Shown here: positions 9,447 to 23,676 of the stretch, one piece after another
Layout: each line of letters begins with the position of its first letter
Position numbering within the stretch: the first letter of the stretch is position 1
DNA from: Panulirus ornatus
Taxonomy: Eukaryota > Arthropoda > Malacostraca > Decapoda > Palinuridae
Assembly: GCF_036320965.1 (NCBI RefSeq)
Contig: NC_092276.1
Location: 4,313,282 to 4,377,281 of the forward strand
DNA length: 64,000 bases
Direction of reading: 5' to 3'
Program-made: the position numbers and the translations under genes
The notes under the pieces: generated by a model
Told to the model about the DNA's origin: nothing
The model's input: only the letters and a program-made list of their open reading frames with translations
Databases searched by the model: none

Positions 9447-11518
9447 AGTGACTCTGTATCAAGCCCCAGTTCACCAACTTAACCTCAGAGAGCCAAAATC
9501 ATGAACTCGTCACCATGCACAGCCACAAACTAACGTCTTCCTTTGTCACTTCCTGGAAGATGGAACACACAAAAAAGGTTTGCAAGCCTGTAGGTTTTTT
9601 TGTTGTTTTTTTGTTTTGCCTTCTCCCCAAGTCTTGACAGTTGGCAAACCGCGGAGATGCTCAACCATGACATCTCTCAGGACTTCAACACAACGAGAGG
9701 CCAGTTGTGTGGAAAGGCTTTCATTACTGGCATCTCCATCACCCTCGTCACACTGGCGCACGTTAGGTCAGGTGCTACACCTCCCAAACTTAACCAGATG
9801 TGGTGTAGTGAGGAGTGTTTCTCCAGGTCTCGATCAGTTCCCGTGCTCTACAAGAACTCAACCAATTCTACTAATTTTTTCATAATTTCAAGAACTATCT
9901 TTAGTGACATTTATTCTTTTTTTTTTTTGTCTCGTCACAAATAATCTTGGGAGACACGATAGTTAATCATCATCTACCATGGCTGACCTAACCAGGTGAA
10001 ACAGGCCATAATTTCCCCAGGTATGGACCTACATACATCACCAACCAACCCAAACACACAACCCCCTCCTTCCCTCCTACTGGTCTGCAAATACGAGTCG
10101 GAGGAAAAACGTATCTTTCCCAGACACCAGAGGCGATGAAACATTAATGCAATTCATTTCTTATTCTTCCGCATCCGTATCAAGCAGACATCACTGGCTA
10201 ACAAAGCACGAGTCTCCATAGACACACTAATACGAATACCGATTTATACTACGACGTAAAGAAACATATATGTGTACGATGCTTCCTGCTGGGTTATGCT
10301 AAGTAAATAAAATACTTAATGATCTAACAGTAAAGTTCTCTTGTACTGCTTACTCCTCATTCATTTTGTTCTCTAGAAGCGCACTGGTCGAGTTAAAGAA
10401 ATTATCTATTCTCGTTACCGTGTTCTAGCATTTAAAAGTTTCCAATTTGCATCAAGGGCCAACCAAACGCGCCAGAATTCAGTAAAAACAGGATCATTTC
10501 ATGGTTCGCTGGTGGATCTTGAACCCTCATGACATTAAGTGCCAAACGACCAACTGGGGTGGGGGGGGGGACATGCAACCCCATAATCTTAAACTCTTGG
10601 AGAATCTCAGGATAAAATCAATAAATAATTTTGGGTACATCGTGATCAATGCAGGAAGCGAGCTGAGCAGTTACGTGGGGACCCTTAACTAAAAGCCGAC
10701 GAGACCTAACTGGTACTGATCACAGCACCTGGAATGGGGGGAAAAAAAAGTCCTGCTATACCACACTGCTGGCTGTTGTACCCAGCTCACCCATGGACTA
10801 TATACCGCAACACAAAGCCTCAACACTGTTAATACATCACCAGTAGCACACTAAAAGCAACACACTGAGGCCGAAACACCACACCGTGTTACTACATACT
10901 ATGCTGCACCACGACAGGTACACTCAGTGGACTTAAACTGATGCGGTAGCACAACATAACCAGCAACACATTAAAACCACAACCCAACGACGACTATCTT
11001 AACACGACCGCCACACTTACGGACTTAATACGATCTGTTATCATTTGTAAACTTAAACCACCAACAATGAGAGTAACAGAACCTTCTGCTAAGCATCCCG
11101 AGGCACTGGGAAATCATAAGACCCCATGACTAGGTGTTAAGCTTGCTTTATTAATCCTCATAATTACCTAACCTGCACAAAATCATCTAATCATCCAATG
11201 TGTATCTAATTATATAATTCTAATGGATTTTAACCACAGACACAATCAGACGAGGAGAACACATGATCACACTGACGCTTCTCCATACATCAACGTTATA
11301 CCAATTCTTCCAGCAACTGGATCAGGACAAGTGCATATATAGGAACAGGAACATCTCTAGACATCACTTAACGCCACCCCCACCCAGCAGTTGGCTCAGT
11401 ATATACACGTGGACGACGAGAAACGAATACTAAATGAGAAAACTAACATGGACCATCGAGTAAACTTTCAGGATTCGTCACTTGTGAAAGTTAAGAAACG
11501 TCAGGAACATTCCTACCG
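9446..11518. other. Unique DNA, no gene recognised
   Basis: Contains overlapping short frames at 9546-9944 on both strands with no motif, a T run at 9917-9929, a G run at 10559-10570, and CA-rich but non-repetitive sequence at 10780-11020. Confidence 0.5.
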
Positions 11519-11621
11519 TGCAAAATATACATCATACCTCACGTGCAAAATATACAACATACCTCACGTGCAAAATATACAACATACCTCACGTGCAAAA
11601 TATACAACATACCTCACATGC
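11519..11621. repeat. 25-bp tandem repeat, four copies
   Basis: Four nearly identical units TGCAAAATATACAACATACC plus TCACG, with only a few differences, indicating recent expansion. Confidence 0.92.
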
Positions 11622-12057
11622 CTCGAGGAGGACTGATACGACCACGACGGTAGCCTAGTTCCGTAGATCTTCTCACTCGTGCGCCAACGCAAGGCACTGA
11701 GAGAGAGACACTCTCGCCTCTCAGGGGGTAATGGTAAAGCGACGCCCGCGAGCGGGGATAGAAGGTTTCTTGCACCTCACGTCCACGAAGATGGATGGCA
11801 TCGACCACAGGACCCGAATCCTGAAAATGAACAAGACGTTAAGAATATCGGGAAGCCACGGGAATGTAAGAGCACTATCAAGTGATGGAAAGCCCGTATT
11901 CATGAGGCAGACAAAACGAAAAGTTGGTCTGTTGAGATACGGAGGTCCCAGATTTAAACTCACCACACGAAACATTTGTGATTAAGAAAACGGAAGAATT
12001 TCGAGATGCTAGTTTCCATCAGCCCGAAACTCTCCCGAAACTGTGAGGTTTAAAACA
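11622..12057. other. Unique block with open frames on both strands
   Basis: 84-codon frames lie opposite each other (plus 11731-11985, very basic, starting MVKRRPRAGIEGF; minus 11721-11975). Neither has a recognisable domain, and mutual antisense openness argues for chance. Confidence 0.3.
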
Positions 12058-12164
12058 TATACATACATACATAAAGCATGCATACATACACACATACATA
12101 CATACATACATACATACATACATACATACATACATACAAATATACATACATACATACATACATT
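12058..12164. repeat. (CATA)n tetranucleotide microsatellite
   Basis: About 25 CATA units with two interruptions near 12078 and 12138. Confidence 0.95.
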
Positions 12165-13370
12165 CAAAGCGATAAAGCAACCAGTTACTGACCAACTAAT
12201 ATATCGTCGTAATTACTATTTCATAAATACTAATAGCTTTTGTTTGTTAAAAAAAATAGAAAATAATAATCCTACCATCTTCATTACATGCTGACGATAA
12301 TTCCTTATAATTCGCATAATCTAAGGAAATTTAGGAAGTTAATCTAATGTAAAAATATTTCTTCAACAACTGCCAGAAAAAATAAATGCTAATGACATTC
12401 TACGATCAAGGAATATGCATTTTTTTTTTTACTTTCAGTGCAATGCTCTATATAAGGGGAAATGTGACAAAAAAAATCCATCAAAAAAAGGTGCATATGA
12501 AGATCTTTTCCAGGTGCGGCCTCATGGAATGTCTTACGCTTTTCCAGATATCATGAACACTTTTCAAATTACTTGAAGTAAGTCAAAGTCATCTTTCTTT
12601 TCTAACTGTCATTTACCATGATGAAAAAAAAGTCACAACTGATTTTTAAAATTAAAACTTTTTTATCCTATCCAGCAACAACAGTAACTCACCAGACAAA
12701 ATAAAGTTATACAAGACAGACAGAGCATGATGAAATATAGTCATATATACAGTATAGCAAGGATTACGTTAGTTTACAAGAGAGAATCAGATACAACAGC
12801 ATAAATATGACAAGGTAAAAAAAAAAAAGGGGGGGGGGGGAAGCCACAGAAAGGCACACAGGCACGATAGGTTATAATTCCTCGTAAAATCCCGACTGGA
12901 TGGCCAGCCGGCGGCCGAAACCCCTCTTCCCTCCCATCATCCCTCACAAGACTCGAACCGGCCTCTAAAGGTTTTCAGCCTCCCTGACACCGCCCTCATT
13001 AATTACTGCCACAGCCCTCTCTGTCCTCCACCTTCATCCAACCTCCCCCCCCCCTCCCCCCCATCACTCTGCCCAGCTCCTTAAGACCCTCTCGCGTCAC
13101 CTCAAGTGTGGAGTAGTTGGTGTGGCAATTAGTAAAGATTAACTAGCAAGATGAGGACGTCCTCTGGAGCTTCCAGTGTGTGGCACTGAATCTTTTCATC
13201 TCGGGAGACTTATTCACTCGAGGGCTGTTACTAGGATGTGCTCTAACAGCTGGCTAATTGACAAAAGCTTTACCAAACGAAATTCCCTTTGAAATCTACG
13301 GCACACGAACAACAGGAAGGCAAAGAAAACATTTCTTTCAACGATGTACCCTCTCCATCACAAACACCCT
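12165..13370. other. Unique DNA, no gene recognised
   Basis: AT-rich with homopolymer runs (T at 12421-12430, A then G at 12818-12840, C runs at 13047-13061). A B-box-like GGTTCGAGTCT (minus, about 12953-12963) has no A-box partner. Confidence 0.5.
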
Positions 13371-13461
13371 CTTGGCACGGACGGTACGCCCCTTCACCAT
13401 GAAAGCTGACGATCCTGAATAAGCGGGAACAGTACGTCCCTTGAGCACAACGGTACGACTC
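13371..13461. repeat. Relic of the 21-bp GGTACG minisatellite family
   Basis: Three diverged units (TTGGCACGGACGGTACG, a central degenerate one, TTGAGCACAACGGTACGAC) of the same family that forms the large array at 61348-61920. Confidence 0.7.
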
Positions 13462-15588
13462 ATCTGCACCATGATGCTAAATACGTGCCTTGGTCGACAC
13501 ATTGATAATACGTCTATACACACACAGAAAGTCGCCGGGTTCATCACGTACGAAAAAGGATAATCTACTCGGGAGCCTGGTAAGATAGCATAAGATCACT
13601 CCCTCTGGTTATCTGCAATACTTATGGACAATCTTTGAGACGTTCACTCAAAATTCACGCAGTACTCCAAGCTCTGCTGGTTTGACGCCATGTGGAAGAA
13701 ACCGAAGAGAATTGTTTAACACTGACTCCAGCTCGCACAGAGTTATAGATATTACCCTTTCGAAAAAAAAAAAAAAAGAGCTGCAGGATTATCGGTGTTG
13801 GTATTACACACGTTAATACGAACACAGGAATTAAGAAGCATATACATATATGACCGAATATATACGTGAAAGTAACCGGATTACGCGGAATGTAAGCTTC
13901 CCAGTGTAATATATCTTTATGGCTAGGCAGGCAACAGCAACATACTGAAACATTCTGAATGTTTCGTGTGCCACACCTTTTGACTATTTCCCAGTCCGTA
14001 TGTTGATAGATTCGCTTAGTTGTTCCTACGATGCGGGAAAATACTTTAACTAAACATCACAATCGCTGCAGACATCAATAAAACCTGTACCATCACTTCA
14101 AAACCATAGAGTCCGGCCATAACAGCTTTAGTGGAGCCAATCATGCCTTCCAGTTTCTCACCAGAACACACCTCTCCTTTGGCCATCACCATGTGTATAA
14201 CTAGTTTAATTCAGTTCGTGGGGAAAAAAATGACTGTCTTTTTTCTACTGACTAAGTAATACGTGTACCTACATTTTCATAAATCAAAATTCAGCATTAA
14301 TGGCAAATCATCATCTCCACTGTTCCAAACTGGTTCAACCAAACCCAGCCAAGTCTAACGCAAGCAGACTTACAAGTGTACCAACATTGAGTAAAGCCTT
14401 AACGCACATTCTCGTCAGTTTTTTCAGACCAAGTCGCATTAACTAAATTACTTTATTTTTTTGTTCCTCGGACTGGTTAAGTGTGGGACTGGATTTTTAC
14501 GGACCATCAGCGAGAGAGAGGCACAAGAAATCATAATTCAATGAATACAGTAGGAAATTATATGCTATACAGAAAAATATCGGTTGTCTGGCTTGACTAC
14601 CGGCGTATAATTAAGTGATTACGTGAAAAAGCTGAAAAGTCACTTCGACGAAAAGTATGATGAATGTGGCTGACTAGGGCATGAAGATAAAAGGCAAGGT
14701 GGTGATGTCGACGGAAAACTAGCTGAGAAAACTTTCAGTAATTTCTAAAACTGTTAATCATCTGAAAACATGAATCAGACAATATGATTAAGATGTTAAT
14801 ACGATGATCATTCACACCTTCAACAGGGTAAAAGTTCTTTACAGCCTATCGTCGAAGGGCGTGAATCTATGATACATCTCGTACCCCACTTCCCCGTCTG
14901 TCCACAAGCCCTTGGGTAACTGTACAGTTTTAAACCGTTCTGACGCAAAACTGTAACGTCCGTATTTCGATAATCAATCAATCATGTAAGACAAACACGT
15001 TAGTTATAGCACAAAAAGAAAAACTCATAACCACCAGTGTAGCGAACATTTCAAAGCTAAGTGGTACTACGTGTAAAAACTTGCCAAGTAATTAATGAAG
15101 GCGCAAGGGGATAGGCAAGTAAACTTAATTGCTGACAGCATCAAATTCACACAAACACACGAAGACCCAAGACAAAGACATTCCCCACAGAATTCACAAA
15201 ATATTAATGAAGATTAAACAGTTCTCAAGAGCGAATCAGTCTTTAGCAATAAAAGAGACCCTGTCTCCAACAATAATCCATACCGACAGATACGAAACCA
15301 GTTTTCATTTACAGCTTACACATCATGAACGAGTCACACAGTCTTACCTCCCGATAAGAAAATCCAGTCCACAAAACGATTTGTTGTCGAGATAAACAAA
15401 TACACCTAAACTGACAAATTACCGGTAAGGATACACCAGTCACTAAAACTAACCAGTAAAAAAAAAAAAAAAGTCCACGTAAATAGCCCACGTAAAAGTT
15501 CATTCAATAAAATTAAACCTGCTCACGCAAACGTCTTGACTACCAAACCTAGTACAGAAAAGCTAGCCCAAATACACACAAAAAAAAT

Positions 15589-15593
<5 letters not shown>
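13462..15593. other. Unique DNA, no gene recognised
   Basis: Only homopolymer runs (A at 13766-13779, A at 15459-15471) and scattered short chance frames are seen. Confidence 0.5.

Positions 15594-15664
<71 letters not shown>
15594..15664. repeat. (TA)n microsatellite
   Basis: About 35 TA units. Confidence 0.97.

Positions 15665-17304
<1,640 letters not shown>

Positions 17305-17381
<77 letters not shown>
17305..17381. repeat. (TA)n microsatellite at element tail
   Basis: About 38 TA units starting at the last base of the family B tail. Confidence 0.97.
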
Positions 17382-17384
<3 letters not shown>

Positions 17385-17596
17385 CCTAGATACTGAGCGT
17401 AAAATAGATGTAAAACGTAGCATCCTAATTCATTCGTGAACGTACACTGACATGAGTTAATATGAACTTCCAAATACAATCTTCAATCATAAGGGATATT
17501 ATCACCACGCAAATTAAGCTAAAATATCAATAATCTAATACCCAAGCTGTATACCCTTACTGCAAAAATTACTTTGATGATATATAGAAATAAATT
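17382..17596. other. Unique spacer between two opposed family B copies
   Basis: No feature seen apart from its position between inverted copies. Confidence 0.5.
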
Positions 17597-17834
17597 TTTT
17601 TTTTTCAAACTATTCGCCATTTCCCGCATTAGCGAGGTAGCGTTAAGAACATAGGACTGGGCCTTTGAGGGAATACCCTCACCTGGCCCAATTCTCTGTT
17701 CCTTCTCTTGGAAAATTAAAAAAAAAAACCGAGAGGGGAGGATTTCCAGCCCCCCGCTCCCTCCCCTTTTAGTCACCTTCTACGACACGCAGGGAATACG
17801 TGGGAAGTATTCTTAATCCCCTATCCCCAGGGAT
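17597..17834 (-). mobile_element. Family B non-autonomous element, full length, inverted
   Basis: The complement of the copy at 17076-17304, with the same block order. It ends at the 5' boundary (CTATCCCCAGGGAT in + orientation). The 3' tail faces the T run at 17597-17605. With the plus copy it forms a long imperfect inverted repeat with a loop of about 290 bases. Confidence 0.88.
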
Positions 17835-17844
17835 ATCATATAAA

Positions 17845-17990
17845 CATATATATATTCATAAATGCCCATACACATACATATAAATACATATACATATACA
17901 GACATAAACATATGTACACTTGTACTTATTGATATTTGCTTGACGTCATCCATTCCTGCTGCTAACCCGCCACACAGGATATAGCATAAA
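17845..17990 (-). mobile_element. Old family A 3' UTR fragment without its tail
   Basis: UTR blocks in family A order (AAATGCCCATACACA, ACATATACATATACAGACAT, CATCCATTCCTGCTGC, CCGCCACACAGGATA). The expected terminal tail is absent, and the family B copy sits where it should be. Confidence 0.65.
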
Positions 17991-18579
17991 TACATAAACT
18001 TATATTCTTCTGCTTTACAAACCAGTAAACAATACCTTGATGCGTGTTGTTCATCTAAATTATTCGCGACTAACTAATGATGACAATATAGCAGGAAGGA
18101 AAACAACAATCTAAGCAAATTCTGTAACCAACGATACGAGCATACGTGCATATTTATCTAGTGTATGTGTGTTGTGTTAAATTTCTCTGAGTACCATCTC
18201 TCAGTACCACCCAGTATCTAAGCTACCACGGCGAGAATGCTGTGTCTGATGTTTGTTACCGCATGATGGATCTTCTGATTCTACATTCCAAAAACTCTTT
18301 AACGAAATCGGCCTGCCAACAGAAAGCAGATAGGCTAAGACCTTATGGTGATTCACGGAAGAATTCACTGTAGTTTTCAAGGTCATATCATACGTTGATG
18401 AAATTTCCTTGGATAGTGTTATACTTTCATTAATATTTGGTTCATGTCCAAGTTATATAATTAAATTTCCCATACAGGCTACGTATTCTCCTATATTCAT
18501 ATACACAGAGAAGAAAAAAAAGTGAAATACAAGACCATCAATAATGAACAAAGCGAAAACACAGCTAGTTTCTTATAGC
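17991..18579. other. Unique DNA, no gene recognised
   Basis: AT-rich, with no repeat and no exon-like frame. Confidence 0.5.
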
Positions 18580-18905
18580 GGGTGTGTCTGATCGCCGTCC
18601 CCGAATATGGTATGCCAGTGATTTGTCACTGTCCCGTAGCGTGGAAAGGCAATGAATATCACTGTCTCTCAATGTGGTGTATCATTGAATAATCACCGTC
18701 CCGCAGCGTAATGCGTTAGTGAATGGTCATTATCCATCGGTATCGTCTGTCAATCAGCGATCAATGTTCTGCAGCATCATGTGTAAGTGTATGTCCCATG
18801 TCGTACATCACGGCGTCGCAATGATCCAGAATAAATCATAGTCATTATTCCACACTGTCGGGTGACATCAAAGGTCAACGTCCTGCAGTGTGATGAGGTA
18901 GCAAA
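18580..18905. repeat. Degenerate satellite, about 55-60 bp period
   Basis: Recurring blocks of the type GTGATTNGTCACTGTCCCG followed by TAGCGTGG/CAGCGTAATG. At least five diverged units are present, and decayed units can be followed to about 19090. Confidence 0.65.
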
Positions 18906-20460
18906 AAAAAGCATCATCATCTCAGCATACTATAGGACAGAATGATCAATACTCCCTCAGCACGGTATATCAATTATCACAACAATGTGGTGCATGAACT
19001 ATGATTGACTGGAATCCATCACATGGATGATCACTCTCCTACATCATGGCGTGATGCTAAATGATCTTTGTCCCTATGCATGGCATTGTAACAATTAACA
19101 ACCCTACAAGATCAGTGATTCCAAGCATTTCAAATTTCAAGTTTCAATTGCTGTTATCTACTGGTTCTAATGTGTGGGATATCCATGCTCTTTAGGAGAT
19201 CTCTCTTAAACCTGTCTTAATCTCATAACACTGAAGGGTTTTGATGGTAGGAACATTTAAGCAGGAGCATTACTTAAAAGTAATTGCTAAAATTTTAGGC
19301 AGGAGCATTAGGTAGAAGCTGTCAGTAGGAACATTAATAGGTAAGAGCCTCTGCAAACACTGCCTAGAGTTGCCCCCTTTGCCAGTGGCCTGTTAAAGGT
19401 GAGGCACTAAAGGCCAAGAAGCAGCACTGAAGTTCACTAGTTATGGACAATTATAACAAATGATCTGAGGCATTCTCGACAAACAACAATGGGATCATAT
19501 TGTCGACAAACAACAATGGGATAACGTTAACGTGACTAAAACTCACACCAGAAAAGTATGGTGTACTGATCTCAAACGAGAGTCTACTCATAAAATGATG
19601 TTTCAACCTAGTTGGAAATCCAAACCATGGTACTGACAATTTCTTTGAGGTAAAAGAAAAAGATTTTTTGTACAAAGAGAACACAGATTGGAAAGGATGG
19701 ACTTTGTTTATGGCAATACGATGCAAAATAATCCCAGACATTATTTTATCTTCCCTGCAACTTACTTCCATGAAACCTAACTGAATTTCCATTCTCATGA
19801 TTATCTTAATTCCATTTTTCAAAGACCTTTGACAATGATGTGAACTAAAGCCCATAAAACAGTCTTACGTCACACTTAAAGGTATACAGTACTTGAAAAC
19901 AAAATGCAAGCATGGCTGTAATATTTCCTAAGAAAAAAGTCCAATTCTTATAATGGAAATATCTACACAAGATTGTACATGAAAAAAAAAATTTTATCAA
20001 GAAAACTCAACCATCCAGTTTTCATTGAAAGAAGAAAGTTCTAAATGAACGACCCTGGTTTTCATTGTAGAACCCCATGGTACCTTTTCAACAACTCAGA
20101 TTAGATAAAATTAATTTTATCTATAATATCTGGCTGTAGTATGCAATTACATACCAAAATACACAGGATCATTATTAACTTTTCCTTTCATTCAATCTTA
20201 CAAGCTGAAAATACTTAACTGTGGTTGATGTATACAATATACAACACTAGATTTCCTTCCACAATGTCACTTAGCACCACTTTGATACTATTAAAATAAT
20301 TTTCATTAATTTACATAAATTTCTGCTGTAAAACATCAAAATACTGGAACTGGATTTACTGAAACTTTCATTAACAGGAAAACTTTAAAAATACTTATAC
20401 AGGAGTTGTCAGACGTGTTTCATATGCACAAAGATTTATTCTTTGTACAAAGATGTCACG
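18906..20460. other. Mostly unique DNA with small duplications
   Basis: Weak satellite relics run to 19090. A 27-bp tandem duplication of TCGACAAACAACAATGGGAT occurs at 19476 and 19503, and a decayed GGAGCATTA repeat at 19260-19345. The 134-codon minus frame 19451-19855 spans the duplication and has no motif. Confidence 0.45.
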
Positions 20461-20897
20461 TTGGTTGTTTAATCTCTTTACAAACTTGGTGATGAGGGAG
20501 GTGAATGTAAGGGTCTTAGAGCAAGGGGCAGGTCTATGGTACACTCAGGGCTGGAGGGTCATGGAATATGAATCAGTTCCTGTTTGCAGATGACAAGGCT
20601 CTAATTGCTGATTCATGAAAGAAACTCCAGAAGCTGGTGAAAAAGTTTGGGAGTGACTGTGAAAGGTGAAAGTTGAGAGTAAATGTAAACAAAAGTAAGG
20701 TAAAGTGATCCAGCAGGATAATATGGGTGTAAGTTTGAATGGGGAGAACCTGGAAGAAATGGAGTGTTCTAGGTACCTGGGAGTGGATATGGCAGCAGAT
20801 GGAACAATACACAAAAAAGTCAATGAGTGGGAGGGGATTATGGTCCTGGGTGCATTTAAGGAGAGAGTGGAGGGAAAGGTCACTGTCTCAAATGCTA
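20461..20897 (+). pseudogene. Family A LINE RT fragment (motif C region), decayed
   Basis: Starts at the LFNLFMDGV equivalent and includes QFLFADDKALIADS with FADD at 20583-20594. An in-frame TGA follows directly (DS*KKLQKLV). It continues through KLRVNVNKSKV, SLNGENLEEMECSRYLGVD and a degraded ADGT segment. Both ends are truncated. Several further stops and frame changes make it an old copy. Confidence 0.85.
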
Positions 20898-20956
20898 ACA
20901 TAAACTACCATAACATACCCAAAATAAAAGTTTTTAATTAACTGTTGAATATAATT

Positions 20957-21010
20957 ATTTTTTACATACTAGCTATCTCTGTATTAGTGAGGTAGTGCAA
21001 AGAACAGATC
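20957..21010 (-). mobile_element. Short decayed family A/B tail
   Basis: GCTATCTCTGTATTAGTGAG and GTAGTGCAAAGAACAGATC match the shared 3' tail in inverse orientation, too diverged to assign to A or B. Confidence 0.5.
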
Positions 21011-21059
21011 CTAACAAATCCAGTGTTAAATCCTAGCAAATCCATTAGCCCAGTTAATT

Positions 21060-22440
21060 TAGCTCGCAAGATTTTTAAAGGAGGTCAGGAGACAGCTGAT
21101 ATACTGCATAACAAAAATATTCAACTGACTGGAAACTAGGAAATGCTACTCCTATATAAAAAGGAGACAAAATAAAGTGCCTTGAACTACAGCCCAATTA
21201 GCCCTACGTCAGCGTTAGGTAAAATGATGGAAAAAATATGATAAAATTTGTCGCGTTTCTAGAAAAAAACATAATTATATTGGACAACCAACACGGTTTC
21301 CACTATAGAAGATCCTGCCTGACAAATTTGCTGAATTTTTTAATGTTATTTATCAGAATTGGTAGGAAATATTACCATCTGATGTAGTATATTTAGATTT
21401 ACAAAAGGCTTTCTATAAAGTACCTCACAAGAGACGTTTACATAAACTCAAAGTACATGGAATCAGTGAAGAACTCTGTACATGGATCAGAGACTGGCTT
21501 ACCGAAAGAAAGCAGTGAGTAGTATTAAATGACAAAGCCTCAGATTGACTAGAAATAATGAGTAGTGCATCACAAAGGTCAGTCCTAGGCCCAATTCTTT
21601 TCATAATATACATTAATAACCTAGAACTCAGTCTCATATCTAAGATCACCAAATCTGCTGATGATACTAAACTATGAGGTAGAGCTGTAAACAGGCAGGA
21701 CTTTGAAATTATTCAAAGAGATCTTAAATATTAATAGATTGGTCAGACAGATGGCAAATGAAGTTTAATGTAGACTAAAGTTATGCACTTTGGAGACAAG
21801 AATATACGTAACGACTACATACTATTCGGAGATGATCTAACTAAAATAAATGAAGAAAATGACCTTGGAGTTGTCATCAGCAACAATTTGAAATACATTT
21901 ACAACGTCATGCAGCAAGTAAAAAAAAAGGCAACCAAATGTTAGGTTTCATTGGCAGAACATAGATTACAAGCCAGGAACATAGATTACAAGACACCAGA
22001 AACAATTCTCACACTTTAGAATTCTCTAGTAAGACCACACCTTGAATTTGCAGTCCAGTTTTGGTCCCCAAACTATATAAAAGATGATGAAAAATTAGAG
22101 CAAGTACATACGAAGAGAGGCGAAAATGACTGGACCTTCTCCCATAAAAATATAGACTTCAGGCGACTTAATCCAAGTGTTCAAAATTCTGAACAAGTTT
22201 GATAAAGTAAACCACCTAAATCACGAGAATCTTTTCAAAATACAAAAAAATACAGTTAATAGGACAAATGGAATAAAACTCATAGAGCTAAAAGATGTAG
22301 TACGGACGTGGGAAAAAGCTTCTTTTCCTATATGTGTGTTGAGTAATGGAATAAGTTACTGTCAGACATAGTGAATGCTAAAACTTTAAATACCTTCAAA
22401 AGTCATTTTGACAAAAATTCTATAAATTCAGGTATACTTT
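21060..22440 (+). pseudogene. Decayed non-LTR retrotransposon RT, CR1/L2-like
   Basis: Conceptual reading across frames gives NYSPISPTSALGKMMEK (NYRPISLTS motif, from 21185), DNQHGFHYRRSCLTNLL, VVYLDLQKAFYKVPHKR (motif A), SQRSVLGPILFIIYINNL (motif B, about 21565-21615), KSADDTKL (motif C, SADD at 21654-21665 instead of FADD), then LGVVISNNLKY, LVRPHLEFAVQFWSPNY and TFKSHFDKN near the C terminus. Internal stops and frameshifts are numerous. Motif order and C-terminal wording fit the CR1/L2/Jockey group and are clearly different from family A. No poly(A) or repeat tail is obvious. It is an old, dead copy. Confidence 0.88.
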
Positions 22441-22547
22441 AAGAAAAACGCCACAAATAAACGTATAAAAGACAGTGGGAACATGGACACAAAAAGGCTA
22501 ATGTGCAGCAGAGGGAGTTGGTGACAGCTTAAAAGACTACTGTGAAT

Positions 22548-22555
22548 GTGGAATT
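22548..22555. repeat. Candidate target site duplication, left (outer element)
   Basis: GTGGAATT, repeated at 24722-24729 beyond the 5' end of the outer family A copy. Confidence 0.5.
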
Positions 22556-22677
22556 TTTTTTTATTATACTTTGTCACTGTCTCCCGCATTAGCGAGATAG
22601 CGCAAGGAAACAGACGAAAGAATGGCCCAACCCACCCACATACACATGTATATACATAAATGCCCACACATGAACAT
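22556..22677 (-). mobile_element. Outer family A LINE, 3' tail part, split by nested insertion
   Basis: T run, terminal tail and last UTR bases (to GCCCACACATGAACAT). It continues logically at 23677, where the UTR resumes with ATGCACATATACATACC, so the intervening 1.0 kb is an insertion. The UTR wording (GCATTTATG type) is of the older subfamily. Confidence 0.8.
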
Positions 22678-23676
22678 TTTTATTTTTTTATTTTGCTTTG
22701 TCACTGTCTCCCGCGTTTGCGAGGTAGCGCAAGGAAACAGACGAAAGAAATGGCACAACCCACCTCCATACACAATGTACACACACACACGCCCACACAC
22801 GCAAATATACATACCTATACATCTCAATGTACACATATATATACACACACAGACACATCCATATATACCCATGCACACAATTCACACTGTCTGCCCCTAT
22901 TCATTCCCATCGCCACCTCGCCACACATGGAATACCATCCCCCTCCCCCCTCATGTGTGCGAGGTAGCACTAGGAAAAGACAACAAAGGCCACATTCGTT
23001 CACACTCAGTCTCCAGCTGTCACGCAATAATGCCTGAAACCACAGCTCCCTTTCCACATCCAGGCCCCACACAACTTTCCATGGTTTACCCCAGACGCTT
23101 CACATGCCCTGATTCAATCCACTGACAGCACGTCAACCCCGGTATACCACATTGATCCAATTCACTCTATTCCTTGCCCGCCTTTCACCCTCCTGCATGT
23201 TCAGGCCCCGATCACACAAAATCCATTTCACTCCATCTTTCCAACTCCAATTTGGTCTCCCACTTCTCCTCGTTCCCTCCACCTCCGACACATATATCCT
23301 CTTGGTCAATCTTTCCTCACTCATTCTCTCCATGTGCCCAAACCATTTCAAAACACCCTCTTCTGCTCTCTCAGCCACGCTCTTTTTATTTCCACACATC
23401 TCTCTTACCCTTACATTACTTACTCGATCAAACCACCTCACACCACACATTGTTCTCAAACATCTCATTTCCAGCACATCCACCCTCCTGCGCACAACTC
23501 TATCCATAGCCCACGCCTCGCAACCATACAACATTGTTGGAACCACTATTCCTTCAAACATACCCATTTTTGCTTTCTGAGATAATGTTCTTGACTTCCA
23601 CACATTCTTCAAGGCTCCCAGGATTTTCACCCCCTCCCTCACCCTATGATTCACTTCCGCTTCCATGGTTCCATCC
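22678..23676 (-). mobile_element. Nested family A LINE (long UTR, TGA-ended ORF)
   Basis: 3' tail at 22678-22745, long UTR to about 23125, then the C-terminal part of the RT ORF from the stop at 23133-23135 up to the DGTMEAEV segment, where it is 5' truncated. The coding part is open from ADGT-equivalent residues to the end (KAKMGMFEGIVVPTMLYGCE, RTMCGVRWFD, KWFGHMERMSEERLTKRI, ending VVYRG-stop). It is flanked by ATGAACAT (22670-22677) and ATGCACAT (23677-23684), a target duplication with one difference inside the outer copy's UTR. It lacks the RT catalytic boxes. Confidence 0.85.

Noticed and set aside
11721..11985. Opposed 84-codon frames
   Set aside because: Both strands open over the same bases, no motif, no copy elsewhere in the window.
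12945..12970. GGTTCGAGTCT (minus) as tRNA or SINE
   Set aside because: No A box and no similarity to the three SINE copies beyond the box itself.
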